From contig NC_082701.1 in NCBI RefSeq assembly GCF_949987515.2, positions 35,915,755-35,979,754 of the forward strand: DNA of 64,000 nucleotides, written 5' to 3'. Positions 1 to 12,341 of this stretch are shown here, piece by piece; position 1 is the stretch's first letter; every line of letters begins with the position of its first letter. The notes beneath the pieces are model-generated. The model was not told the DNA's origin and did not search any database. It saw nothing but the letters and a program-made list of their open reading frames with translations. Source of the DNA: Delphinus delphis. Its lineage: Eukaryota > Chordata > Mammalia > Artiodactyla > Delphinidae. The position numbers were made by a program, and so were the translations under genes.

Positions 1-456
1 ATAAATGAGTAAACTACTGTAAAATAAGGACTGTATGAGAAATTAATTTGAAATTTTAATAACAGAGATATCCATTATTCAAACTGCTATCATTAGGCAA
101 GTATAAAATTTATTTGATGTAAAAATAATTTTGAAATATAGTTAAAAATTTCCCCTTTCAAATGAAAAAATAAAAATCTTTCCCCAGAGCTTTGGCATAG
201 AGCAGTCTTACATTATTGTATTATCTGTGCTTTCCAAGTCTTGTATATCCATTGATAGAATGGAAGTGACAATACATATATTTCTTTCTTAGTAAAACAA
301 TATTCAATAATAATTTTATTCTTAAAACTTCTATTGATAATAATGGAAATTCTGATCCAAAACAACAGTATTCCAACATCTGAGGTAATCTGGACATATC
401 TTTGTTCCTAGCTGAAGACTCCTAAACAAAATACATATGTAATCAATACATGATCT
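1..456. other. AT-rich unique sequence
   Basis: No repeat family, conserved reading frame or structured element was recognised. The base composition is strongly A+T, like most of the non-repeat DNA in the window. Confidence 0.6.
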
Positions 457-950
457 GATACTATTCACCAAATTATTAAGCAGAATTCAAATGAATCAAA
501 ACCATTAAACCAGAAAAAAAATCAGGTGTCAAGTAATGAATTTGAAATATGGCATGAGTTCATGAGTGTGAAGAGGGCAAACGTTGGTGAGAAAATTAAG
601 CCAGGAGTCTATACATGGACTCCCAGAAAACCTCCTCAGGAAAAAATAAAAAACTTAAAAATGCCATCATTTAAAGCCTCTGAAAATTGTTCTAAGACCA
701 TACAACTAATGAAGAAACATTCATTCAAGAAAATCTACTAAATCTCAGTAACAGCAGTGAGTCTGTGGCATTTGATCCATGACTCATCCACATTTCATGA
801 ACCACAGGTATGTGTCATGGAAGCTGTAGCCTGGGTGCTCTATTCCAGGAAAAGTACAGCCAAAAAGACAAATATTTTCTTCCCCCTCCCCAAATCCCAG
901 TCTGAGTTTATGGTTTCACTCTGGGAGGATTCAAGTGTCATTTACACCAT
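457..950 (+). pseudogene. possible decayed coding segment, family not recognised
   Basis: One frame is open from about 457 to 738. It reads as a hydrophilic, protein-like stretch (for example KIKPGVYTWTPRKPPQEKIK, roughly 595-654). From about 690 the neighbouring +2 frame carries on in similar style (NEETFIQENLLNLSNSSES) and then meets TGA codons near 770, 791 and 905, each of which could be a decayed CGA. Downstream in that frame is a basic and proline-containing stretch (QEKYSQKDKYFLPPPQIP, about 846-900). This pattern of one frameshift plus a few TGA stops fits an old exon or a retrocopy remnant. An A-run at 1044-1053 after AATAAT could be a poly(A) tail, but I found no target-site duplication. 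I do not recognise the protein, and chance open frames in AT-rich DNA remain possible. Confidence 0.3.
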
Positions 951-1634
951 CATATTTAATTAGTAAAAAATATATAAATAACCTGATTATAACAAGAGTT
1001 GTAAGTCAAGTTTCTATAAAAAACAAGCATTCAGGAATAATAAGAAAAAAAAATCTTAACAATTAGACAACTGGTAGACTGGGTTGCCAAATACCACAGT
1101 TATAAAAGTGTGTTAATTAAAATTATTTGGGATTTGCAGAAAAATAAACAATGACTTCCATGCAGTCAGAAAAAGGGTTAAATATAAATTCAAATACATA
1201 CAGATATGTACTAGATGATATAGATGGTGCTTCAAATGAGAGGTTTACTTTTTAATCACTTTCTAAGAACAAAGTTTTATAAGACAATAGAAAACAGAAA
1301 AGGCAGATCATACCAAAGATAGATAAGTGGATTATAAATTTATGAAACCACATGTATCATAATAAGAAAAATTAAAATAACAAAAAATTATTTATATCCT
1401 GTAAACAATTGTCAAAATAGTTGATAGTACACATATAGTTGAAGGAATGATATATTGGTAGAATTACAAATTGATGAAATCTTTCTGAAGGGCAATAAGG
1501 TAATGTAGGTTGTATAGCAAATTGAAAAGTGCATCTATTATTTGGCTTGAGTATTCTACATCTATAGTTTTATCTTATATTGTATTCAAATACATGAGAG
1601 AGAATCTAATGTAGAAGTTATATATTTTTTTTTG
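951..1634. other. AT-rich unique sequence
   Basis: Nothing recognisable except a short A-run at about 1044-1053. Confidence 0.5.
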
Positions 1635-1845
1635 CATCTAGGTTACCTTCTAATTCCAGTTCTGCCATTTACCATATGCATGAACTTCAGAAAATATTAA
1701 AGTATTCTCTTCTTTATTTTCCACATATATGAAATGGAAATAATAAATCCTTCATAGGATTGAAGGATGATCTAATTATATAATATGTCTCAGAAGAGTA
1801 CCTGGTATAGAGTAAGCACTACATAAGAGCTTATTATCATTAAAA
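1635..1845 (+). repeat. MIR SINE (ancient, tRNA-derived)
   Basis: The MIR core and 3' half can be followed in order: ccagttctgccatttacc, a degenerate 'cctcatctgtaaaatgg' equivalent (ccacatatatgaaatgg), then attgaaggatgat and ctggtatagagtaagc. Divergence is high, as expected for a family that predates placental mammals. Confidence 0.65.
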
Positions 1846-3230
1846 GTATGAAAATAAATGTGTACAACGAGAATAATCATAGCGTTTTTTATAGAAAAAA
1901 AGGAGAAAAACAGAAAAAATGAAAGTCTTTATGATTATGAATAGAGGAGTGTTATGCATTTTATTATAAAATATAAAACAGATATATCATGTAAATACAC
2001 ATCTGCCGATATAAAACTCTTACCAACATACATGCTTAAAATAAAACATAAAATTATAGAATAGAGCATAGGTATACTTCAATTTGGGGAAATTTTAAAA
2101 AAATCTATCCGTATGTCACTTATATTTAAGGTGAATAGCAAATTTCTTGAGAAGCCACAAGAAAATGTTATCAGTAGTTTTGGAGAGAAGACCTGGGTAT
2201 CTGGGGTGTGAATGAGTCTGTTTTCACAATATACTCTTTTGCCTTATTTGAACTTATATTATTTCTATAGACTTTTTTAATAAGCAAAATAATTAACTTA
2301 ATAAAATAACTCATCAAAATACCTTCATTTATGGTCCAAAGTTGTATGGATTAAAGTATTAATTGGGAAGCAATGAAGTCAACATTATTCATGGCAGTAT
2401 TATGATAAATCAATACAGTGAACACAGTTAATTGTTAGGTGTTTGTCAGGTTTGAGTTTCTTAAAGTTTATAAAGCTATTTTGTACATCTAATCTTTCAT
2501 AACAAGGGAAATTGGAGAAAGGTTTTTAAAACACAATAACTTCATGGTGTAGATATATAGATATGGATTATATAGACTATATAGATGTTTGGGACAAGCA
2601 AGAATGGTGCAAAGGCCAAAATGCTTTAATAAGAGAACATGCTTTATTAACTCAATTACTGAACTGTAATATAAAAGAAAAACCTACTTGTTACTATTAT
2701 TACAGTAAAAAGTCCTTATCAACCGAAATATAAATGACAATTTAAGAGAAATTATTAATCAAGATATTAGTTATCTTTATTATTTTAAGGGATGGTCTAA
2801 AACTTTTCAAACATTTTTATTTCAACTTTGCATAGAAATAGACTCTGATTAGGTACTGTGTTGAACCTGAATGCATTGCTTCCTCTTGGAAATATCTCCA
2901 CTTGGGCATAAAGGATCTGGAAAATTTCAAGACTTTCTGAATAAACACTTAGGTTCACAATAGTGTATTTATGATTGGGTATGCCAAATGAGCATAAATT
3001 CAAATTTTATTTACACATTTGACAATCAATTTTCTTTCTTTTACACTGAGTTTATGTTGTACCCCATTTGTAAGCAAAGTGATTAGTTTTTATCAAAACA
3101 AGAACATGTTCCTCAGGGTGAGTTGGATTCTTTTTAATACCTGATAAACATGGTTATAAAATCATCTGAAAACTTACTGTATATATTTTGAACATTATGA
3201 AGAGAAACGTAAACCTGACAAAATTTCTTC
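1846..3230. other. AT-rich unique sequence
   Basis: No recognised repeat or gene. Short open frames here have no protein-like features. Confidence 0.5.
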
Positions 3231-3446
3231 TTTTTTTTTTTTTTTTTTTTTTTGCGGTACGCGGGCCTCTCACTTTTGTGGCCTCTCCCATTGCAGAGCA
3301 CATGCTCCGGACACGCAGGCTCAGCGGCCATGGCTCACGGGCCTAGCCGCTCCGCGGCATGTGGGATCTTCCCGGACCGGGGCACAAACCCGTGTCCGCT
3401 GCATCAGCAGGCGGACTCTCAACCACTGCGCCACCAGGGAAGCCCC
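3231..3446 (-). repeat. CHR-2-type cetacean SINE, minus strand
   Basis: A 23-base T-run (3231-3253) is the reverse complement of the poly(A) tail. The GC-rich body follows (cactt..gtggcctctcccattg, ggccatggctcacgggcc), and the tRNA-like head ends at ccaccagggaagcccc. It is full length for this family (about 190 bp plus tail). The GC content stands out sharply from the flanks. Open frames across it in both directions are artefacts of the SINE. No clear target-site duplication was found. Confidence 0.9.
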
Positions 3447-3733
3447 CATGAGTATTTTTATACATTTACAACTGGTTGGTAAAGGCAAATTGAGGAGCAT
3501 TATCTTTTCTACTACTTGGATATAAATACCAGATAATTTGACACTTTTTTAAAAAAAATATATATCCTGGAGATTAGTTTAGAAAGTTATCTGAAACATA
3601 AGTAACATATGAGTTAGCACATTTTTTGTTAATAAATGCAAAGCTAAAAATTCCATTCTCAAATTAACCAACATAAAATAGTATTTCCTCTATTACTGAC
3701 AAACCACAACAGTCAGATGAAATTATTTTCAAG

Positions 3734-5506
3734 AATGCTGCTTTGGAAAAAACGCCAGCAGTGAATCCACGGCGGAGCGGACAATTTGAACGCCACCTAG
3801 CCGCGGCACGCTGCCAGGGCGCTGCTGACCCTCCCCTGGACGGCAGCCTCTGCCTCCGGACCTGGAAGGCCGAGAAGGAACCGCGGGTCCGCAAGCCTGA
3901 GCTCCAGCCATGGGCCCGCGCCGCCGGATCCGCAAGCCCGAAGCCCCAAGGAGGTCGTCCCCGGCCGGGCCCATCCTTAGGCACTTCCTCCCGTCAACTT
4001 GCTCGCCGGAGACATAGGGTTCTGAAGGAGATCCGAACTCTTCAGAAGAGCACACACCTGATGTTAAGGAAGAACTCCTTCTGCCGCCTGGCAGCAGAAG
4101 TGTTTCTAGTTAATCTCTTTTAGGATGTCTATCTCCTCTCCTTACATACAGGCCGTGTCACTCGCTTCCCGAAGGATGTGCAGCTGGCCAGGAGGATCCG
4201 AGGCATTCAGGAAGGGCTCGGCTGAGCTCCTGCCGCCCTTGACTCTGGATACCAGGGATGCTGCCCGTAACCAGGACCAGATCCACGGAGTACAAGGTGC
4301 TGCCTGGACTTGCTATCTCTGAGCAGAGTGTGCATGTTGCTTTTGTAATTAGTTTTTTTTAAGTAGAAGACTGCATGGCTTTCCTCTGTAACAGAGGTAA
4401 TATATGACAGAATCAACACATTGCAAAAGTCCTGAGATTAATTTTCAGATGAAGAGACTCCGAGTTTGACTTCACTTTGCAAATTATTCGTAAGACTGAT
4501 GATTTGGAAGACATCAGATTTTCTAGGTTATGGGAGAAAAGATCTTTCTGTACCATTTAATTTTTTTATTATTTTAGATTTTTCTGTACCATTTAAATTT
4601 TTTTACCATAGGTATATTTACTTTTATTTAAAACATAAGGGAAAAAATAAGAGAAGACCACTTCAGCCAGTTGCATGGAAGAGGCTGGCATGTCCAGCAT
4701 GCAAATCTCTGTCCTTCAGATTGACTTCATCATTAGTGGCAGCAGCAAGTTCCTGTGTGGATTGTGCCTGTCAACAGATTATATAGCTTTTTAAAAACTC
4801 AGCTGGGATGAAAATAGGAAATCGTTAAGCTTTGATGGTCTGGCTCCTTCTGGTAAATTCCTATCAAACTCATTCAGAAATTCTAACTTATAGAATTTAT
4901 TTTATTCTTATTTGCAAATCATAGAAGATGTATCATAATTTATACTGCAGAATTTTTCATTCCAGGACTTTTAAGAGCCTTTTCAATGTTTTTACAGGTA
5001 ATTTTTATAACTTCCTTGTGGAGACATAATAAAAATAATTATTTAATGAGAAAAAGTTAAAGCAGAGTTACTACTATACAGAGATTATACTGTGTTCTTT
5101 GTGTATCAGCATTAAGTTCTTCATCTGGACACTTTGCCAACAGCCACAGTTTAAACAAGAGAATTCAGGAATGTGTTTTTGTCTCCGACGGAATAGAGTA
5201 TGAGCAGATAAAAATCTTTCCCATTGCTTGTAACTGAAAGCAGTTTAACACATTTCCAGAGAAATGGGAAATGCCGAAGACTTTTAGATATTGTGTGTGG
5301 TGAAAATGGTTAGTGAGGGCAGACACTAATAATGATGTGTCAGCCAACTGAATTGAGAGACAAACTAAAGGGAAAAGGACCAAGTTCTGTTGTTTGATAG
5401 ATTTTAACCCTTTGGAAAAACCTTTTCCTGTTCGACATCAACTTATTTTTATGTAGACATTGGAATAAAGCTTATCTATCTATGAAAAAAAATGCTGCTT
5501 TGGAAA
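3734..5506 (+). pseudogene. CENPA: processed pseudogene of CENPA (centromeric histone H3 variant), apparently from an exon-skipped mRNA
   Basis: A retrocopy flanked by perfect 16-bp duplications aatgctgctttggaaa (3734-3749 and 5491-5506). The inserted DNA is 3750-5490 and ends in an A-run (5484-5490) after AATAAA at 5464-5469. A GC-rich 5' UTR precedes the ATG at 3910 (MGPRRRIRKPEAPRR). A frameshift in the N-terminal tail moves the sequence to the +2 frame, which continues GPSLGTSSRQLARRR, then VLKEIRTLQKSTHL. TAG at 4121-4123 replaces the Glu codon of the VNLF-E-D helix. The C-terminus (RRIRGIQEGLG, stop 4223-4225) is recognisable. RLA is joined directly to AEVFLVNLF, so about 26 codons of the histone fold (alpha-1/loop 1/alpha-2) are missing in frame. 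From what I know of human CENPA, a 114-residue isoform lacks one in-frame exon of this size (140 minus 26), so the parent was probably that splice form. The 3' UTR matches the CENPA 3' UTR as I know it to about 5052, past a proximal AATAAA (5028-5033), and then extends to a distal site. Not functional. Confidence 0.92.
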
Positions 5507-6240
5507 TTACATGTTTTATTACTTTAATTTCATTATTTTTCATTAAAAACTTTATCTTGAGATAAATATAAATTCACATGCAGTTGTAAGAAACTGTGGA
5601 CAGATTATGTGTACCTTTCACCAGCTTCTCAAATGCTATCACTTTGTAAAACTATGATGCAATATCACGGCTAGGATACTGACATTGATACAGTCAAGAT
5701 ATAGAACATTCTCATCACCAGAAGGACCCCTTATGTCACCCTTTTATACCTACACCCACTATCCTTTCACTCCCATCCCCTCCTTAGTTCCTGGCAACCC
5801 GCAAGCATGTTCCCCATTTCTATAACATTGTCATTTCAAGAATGTTATGTAAATGGAATCATACAATATGTAAATTTTTATGACTGACTTTTCTCATTCA
5901 TAATAATTTTCTAGAGAATCACCGAGGTTGTTGTTGTGTGTTTCAATATTTTTTTAATTGACTGAGTATTTTTCTGTGGTATGGATGTAGCACAGATTTT
6001 TTAACAACTCACGTGCTGAAAAACATCTGGATTGTTCCCAGTTTGGGGCTATTATGAATAAACTACCCCAAACATTTGTATACAGGTTTTAGTATGAACA
6101 TAAATCTTTATTTCTTTGGGATAAATGCCCAGGAATTAAATTGCTGGATTGTATGGTAGATGCACATTTAGTTAGTTAGTTTTTTTGTTTGTTTTTAAAG
6201 AAACTGATATTTTAAAGAAACTGATACTTTGAACTGTGTG
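5507..6240 (-). mobile_element. old L1 (L1M group) 3' part, minus strand
   Basis: Reverse-strand L1 ORF2 end and 3' UTR. Recognisable blocks are atcctttcactcccatcccc with cctggcaacc (the 3' UTR block), gtaaatggaatcatacaatatg, then gggctattatgaataaac and ttgggataaatgcccaggaa, which are reverse complements of the end of ORF2. It is 5' truncated and lies directly beside the right duplication of the CENPA retrocopy. Confidence 0.75.
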
Positions 6241-6654
6241 AAACTATGAGTCTCTTCCTGTCCAATTTGCCCTTCCTCTTCTCCTTTCACACGTCAGACC
6301 TGCATCATGGTGTGAAGGATATCTTGCCATTCTCTATCTCCTCCACTTTATTCTTCTAAAAGTTTACCCATAAGTCTCTTGCACAACTAATTTTGTTTTG
6401 ATGTCTACTTCTCAAAGGACACAGTGTAACTCAAATTACCTTTAGAATAATTATCTTAATGTAAAAACTAGATCAGTGGAGTAGAACATATTAAACAGTA
6501 AAAATGGAAGTATTGAGGATTTGGAACAACATTATGAATGTTGTAAAGTGTCTTAACTTTGATGCAAATTGCTTTAGAGAGTCCAGAAAACACTGGCATA
6601 GTATACCTTGCTAAATTTTCCTTAGTAATATTAACATCTATAATAGGAAATTCA
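6241..6654. other. unannotated AT-rich sequence
   Basis: No repeat family recognised. It separates an old L1 and an MLT1-like LTR. Confidence 0.4.
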
Positions 6655-7165
6655 GATATTAGTGTGGTTTTAAATATGCCTCAAATCATTTGAACTTCTC
6701 TCATCAATAGGTAGGGTCTAATACCTCTACCACTGAATATTGTGTGGCTTCAATGACTTATTTTTTTTAATAAAGAGAACAAGGCAGAAATTCCTAGGTT
6801 ATAAAAAGCAATAGAAATTTTGCCTGGTTCTTTCTCTCTTGGGATATGTGCCCTGAGCCTGCATGTCAGAAATTCTACTATCCTGCAGCCACTATGCTGG
6901 AAAGACCATGTGGAGACATCACATAGAGAGATAAAGAGAAGTTCCAGAAGTTCCAGATCCCTCAACCCCAAGTGAGTCTTCACAGCCCAAGCACCAGACA
7001 CTGATTCTAGCTTCTAACTTTCAAGCCACCCCACCTGATGCCAAATGGATTAGAAATAGGCAGTCTAGACCAAGGCTCCCCTTATTCCTGAGAAGAGAAA
7101 ATGTTATTGCTTTAAGTTACTAAGTTTAGGGGGCATTTTGTTATGCAATAAGACACTTCTGGAAT
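6655..7165 (+). mobile_element. MLT1-type MaLR solo LTR
   Basis: MLT1 (ERVL-MaLR) landmarks in order: ggttctttctctcttggg, ctgcagccactatgctgg with accatgtggagacatcac, and the 3' end ttgctttaagttactaag with ggggcattttgttatgc. The last is the typical MLT1 'tttaagccactaagttttgggg' end. No internal MaLR sequence is attached, so it is probably a solo LTR. The subfamily cannot be assigned by eye. Confidence 0.65.
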
Positions 7166-9879
7166 TGGATTTCTGGGTCCTGCTCTTTTATACTTCGATG
7201 TTGAAATAATCTGACCCTTTCCCCAGTTCCAGATAGATACATAGTTTTATTTAATTTTTGGATTTATTCTAGTTTAAAGGTAAGGGAATAGCCTTATTTA
7301 ATATTTGGGAGCAACTGCCTATAATCAGTCCCCTTAGATCCTCACTATAGAATGTGATAAATGTATTTCTTTATGTAATGTTTCAGCAGTAAAAGTGAAG
7401 GTAGTAAAAGATGATAAATGTAGCCTGAAAAATGGACTTAACAGATTCACCAATTTGTAGAAATGTATAACCCAGGACCCAGTTTTATTTCATATAATAT
7501 TCAAAACACAGAATATGGAACTTTGGTATGCTCTTCAGACATGCTGCAATCAATAATATGTGAACGACTGTATTTCTCAGTAGGAGACTGTGAAGCTCTA
7601 ACCTAAAGAAAAAGCTACACAGGAAAAAAGTTCCATGACTGTATGAAGCACACAATTATCAACACTCTACAAACCTATAATCAGAACATTTGCCTTTTTC
7701 AGCTCTTTGAGCAAAACAATGTTTAAAAACAAACTAAGAGAAAAGAATATTAATAATTCCACTCTCTGGGCAGTTTCAAATATAGCCAATTTTTTTCTCC
7801 TTTTTTAAAAATGACAACTATTATGTTTGATCAGGCCAAGAACTTAGTAAATGTCAGCTTAACTGATTAAGTTTTTATCCCACACACTGAAAATATTTCT
7901 TTACTTCCTCAAATGAAAAATAGTTATACATCCATTTTAAAATATAATGATTGATTATTGAAAATCAACATAATGACACAAGGAAGCTGTAACTGAAATG
8001 TAATTACTGACCTGTAACATTCTCATGAGATGAGATGAATATAGGTTCAATAAACTTAAATTTTAAAAAGTGTTTATATTCTCAGAACTCCTTAGTGGCA
8101 GAAGCTAAATTAAATACAAATATTAATTTTCTCAACCCAGAAAAACAGTATCATAACTCCCATTTCATATCCCATTCAAATATTGCACATGATGCCCTAA
8201 AACGCAGTCCACCCACACAAAATAGCAAGAATTAATCTACAAAATGACTTATATTAGAAACATGCAATAGTGAAAATGTCAAATTGATTTGGAATTTAAG
8301 ATCTTAGTGAATCTGAACATGTCAATGCACACTTAACTTAGGCTTTGTCTAATAATCACATAATACCATTTTCATTTTCTCATATATAAGTTTGAAGTGA
8401 CAGAACTAATACTGAGATTCAAAGAAGCTTGTAGCTGATATGGTGGTTTTTATTTCTGAGGTCTCCACAGATTGGGTCTCTTTTCTCTTACCATTTTTTC
8501 TCTCTTTTCTTTCTTACTCTTCTTCTTCAATTATTAGTATGTTTTTTGTACCTTCTTTTTGCCTTTTTGGGGGCTTGAAGGCTGTGAGCTATACCTATTC
8601 TCAAGGAAATAGAAATATACAGATATAGACATTGAGTAAATAGGTATATTAATAAAAAATATAAGAGGATATCAGAGGAAAGAAATCAACAGAAGTAGAA
8701 TCAAAGAATATTGAGTGGAGGATAGAGACATTAGTTTAGGCCTTATAGCCTAAGTAAAATAAGATAGTAGAAAAGGGGAAGAAAAGTTTAGACTCAGTTG
8801 GAGTCTGAAGCAGTAAGGAGATAATTACAGAGTCAATACTTAGAAAGTAATTAAGCTCCAAGTAAGGAAATTTCATGAAAGAAATGAGACTTGAGTGAGT
8901 TTTTGAATAAGGGACATGCAGTTAATTAGCAAAGAGTAAGATATTTTCAAATTTTACTGAATGTCCATTAAAAATATTTGTCACATTGAAATTGAATTGG
9001 GCTAAGGCAAGAAGATATTGTAAGCATAAAAATATGAGACAGTAGGGTGGAAGGACTGAGAAACTGAATCAGATGATAAGGGTGGGAAAAAATACAGGAA
9101 ATTTGACAGCCAGGCCAAGATGTCTGTAGTTGAGGTAACTGATAATGAGACGTAACTGGTATTTACATGTCTCATTGTGATTTCTTTGTGATAGATATTT
9201 CTTAATCTCAAAGCCAGAAAAATGACACTGAAAAAAAAATAGTGATTCCCCAAATAAAGCTTCTCCCTAGAACCACCTAACACAATTAAATTGTGTTGAG
9301 GCTTATGTGAAGTGTCAGAAAGTTGGGAGTCAGATCCTACAAGACATGATCCAAGTATATTCATTAGAAATGTCATTTCCCTTACCATAAAGAACAGAGA
9401 GAGTTATTACCTGGGAATTACAAGATGCCATCCCAATGGGAAATTTTTTTTAAGAGTTATGTTATTCAATAGTTAAGTGCTAATGTGCTCAGAGATGATA
9501 TTTAAAATAGAATCCTTGTACAATATGTCAGCCTCTTGGCTATGAAAGAGCAGGATCTTCCAAAGAAGTTACTCAAATTGTTTTAATCAGCAATATCCTA
9601 AGCTTGCCACCCTTTAAAATATCAACTGTTCTTCATTCCCCAAAGCAGATATATTGCCTAACTATTATGTAATAGGTAGATGATTTCTCAATCTGAAATA
9701 GCACTGTTCTAGTTTGTAGGTGAAACAAAGCTTTGGAAGCCTATTTTAGTTTTGTCAGAAGAGCTCAGGTAGCAATTGGCTGACATCTATTGGAACAGTC
9801 ACAAAACTATTCATTCTCCAATGGCCTAAGTGCCAATTTGCTGTTTCAGCAATAACTCTCTTCCAATTATATTGCTTAG
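7166..9879. other. AT-rich sequence without recognised features
   Basis: No gene, RNA or repeat family could be supported. The longest open frames (for example 9002-9388 on the minus strand) show no domain, no biased composition and no flanking splice or promoter context, so I treat them as chance. Confidence 0.5.
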
Positions 9880-10450
9880 CAAGATTTATTTTCTTCTATC
9901 ACAGCCTCATCTCTCTAAACATTATGATGAGCAATGGATTTGTATTGGTTGGCCTATAATCAATACATTAACTTATGTTGCATTGCTCAAAGTGGCCAGG
10001 TAAATCTTAGAAAAGCATGTTAATGCAGGAGATAAGCTTACCCTGGTAGATAAATTTACTTCATTTGAAAACTGCTAAGACTTTTAGTCTCATCTTGAAA
10101 GTTTACCATCTTTAAAGCATGAACATTCCAGAAGGGCTTGGTCAACACTGTCTGGGGCAATAAACAGTGTTACTAAAGGAATATAATTTAATCATGTGTA
10201 AGCATTTAAGCATGTATATTATAGTTCACAAATGAATGGCTAATGAGCTACATTCAGCCCCCAAATATATAATGGCTCACCTATTAATTTTTAATTAAAC
10301 AAGTCCCTCCAATCTTCAAATAGGAAAATTTCACTCAAGGATCTTGATTTCAAGGACCCCCAGAAAAATCGGAAGATCTGGTGACACAGTCTGCATTCCC
10401 GCAGAGCAATAATTAGCTGGAGCTCAGTCGGGCTCTCCTCCTTACAGACC
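9880..10450. promoter_or_regulatory. possible conserved non-coding element (weak)
   Basis: A non-repetitive stretch of balanced composition containing several homeodomain-like cores (taatgagct near 10240, attaatttttaattaaac near 10281-10299, aataattagctgg near 10409) and a less AT-rich block at 10350-10450. Nothing in the sequence proves function. The call rests only on the lack of repeat ancestry and the clustering of TAAT cores, which are also common by chance in AT-rich DNA. Confidence 0.15.
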
Positions 10451-12341
10451 CTTCTGAGCACTCATGTTTTCCCCATATCCTCTCTCTTCCCAATTCCCCA
10501 TTAAATTTATAGTAGACATTCTTCAGCTAGGTGTTTAACTATATTATATGTTTAACATTGATTATGTAGGCTTTAAAGAGCTTTGCAAGAAAAGCATACA
10601 TCTTTTAGATGGGAAATAAATTATCATTTTTGGAGAAGGAGCAGTGTGTTACTCTATGTGCCTGGGATGTAGGTGATAGTCACTGAATACACTGGGTTTC
10701 TCCTGAAGATTCTACTCTTGAGGGAAAGGATGGAGGAGTTTGATCAATTTTTGTTAAACCCTTTTAATGAATTCTTGAATCAAAAGGATAGACTCTTGTC
10801 AGCCAGAATCCTACTATGTTAACCAGTGCCCATAGAATATACAAGGAAACAGATACAAATCCAAGCTAGACCAACAAGATTCTCTCTCCCAGGCATTTAG
10901 ACATGGATCTTTAAAACTCCTGATTGTTTGCATGTGAAAAGAACTATAAATTCAGCTTTCATGAGGCAGTAATATTTCACAGTTTAGATCAAATAGTAAG
11001 AAAGACAGTCTTCAGAGTTATAAGAAAGGCAACAAAAATAGTAGATTTTTGGAGGAAAATAGAATTGATAAATGATATTCTGAAGATTTCTCTGTTACTA
11101 CCCACCCCTTGGATTCCAGGAAATAACCATTCTTAAAATAAAAGTCCTCCTTTTGCTTACCTAGCTTAATCTTCATTACTTGAAACCAATACCATCTAGA
11201 TAGTAACAATAGAAAAAGGGGGAAATTTGTTACACTGAGGCCCTAACAGACAGGATAATTTCAACATTCTTCTCCATATATCGAACTTAAAGTGCAATAA
11301 GAATAAGACAAATTCATCTACTTTAGTTTAATTCTGTTTGTCCAAAATCCCTTTGGCTTTTGAAAATCACGCCACATTCTGCACTATACATATTTCCAGT
11401 TTTAAGCATGCAGAGTTGTAAATCATTATAGTTTTATTATTGCTGTGTTATTCTGTTTTACTGTTTGTTTTTCCTAGTTTGAATACTATCTTTTCTAAAT
11501 TTAAATATAGAAAGTTGAGCCATAAATTAATACTTATTTTATTAGAATTCCAGTAATAGATGAAATGACATTGAACGTTTCCAAGGTGGTTTCTAAAACC
11601 TCCTTCCGAGGAAGTACTTTGAAACAGTATCTTCATAAATTAAAAAAAAAAAAAAGATTTTCTCACTAATGAATTATTTTGCATATGACATCTATGCAGT
11701 CCTGGTATGGGAACCATAAAGATTATTGAGATATAAATAATGCAGTAAGCAGAAATGATATTCAACTCTAGTGACTATTTAAACCAACCTTCAAATGTTT
11801 TAGTATAATGTATCAGGTGGGACCATTCCTTAAAATCCATGGTGACTTTTTGTTCATCAACCTCAGATAAATCTTACCCTTTAGCAACTCATTGTATAAG
11901 TGAAAGGGGAGGGGAGTAATTTAATTGATTTAACAATAAATCAACATGTGTAGAAAACACAAAAGGTAAATAAATAGTTTGCAAAATCATATTTTTTCAC
12001 AATGTTTTAATGAAAAATGGTTTCTTATATCAGGCCAGGATTCACCATACCTAGAGGCAGGTATAGTCAGGATATTCCCTTTACCACATGTGTCTAGGTC
12101 ATATTAAAGTGAGAAGGAACAGTTGAGTTATTTTCCTTTTTATACCGGACCACTAATATTTACAACATTTTTTTAAGTGATAGTAAAATGTATTGTCTTT
12201 ATATATGTAATAAAGCCTTATATTGAACACAAAGAAATACATGATTTTGTTCACAGAAAATCCATTTCTCATGCCTTTGATAAAAAAAAAAAAGGTTAAA
12301 GGAATACTCAAAGTATATTGGTTTTAAGGTTGTCAAATTTT
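10451..12341. other. AT-rich sequence without recognised features
   Basis: An A-run occurs at 11641-11655, and a purine-rich patch near 11905. No gene or repeat family was recognised. Confidence 0.5.

Noticed and set aside
3743..4123. 126-codon frame that might be an intact small histone-like gene
   Set aside because: It is a frame-shifted mixture of 5' UTR and CENPA coding sequence inside a processed pseudogene, with a nonsense codon in the histone fold.
9002..9388. 128-codon minus-strand frame
   Set aside because: No family resemblance, and composition is as expected for chance in AT-rich DNA.
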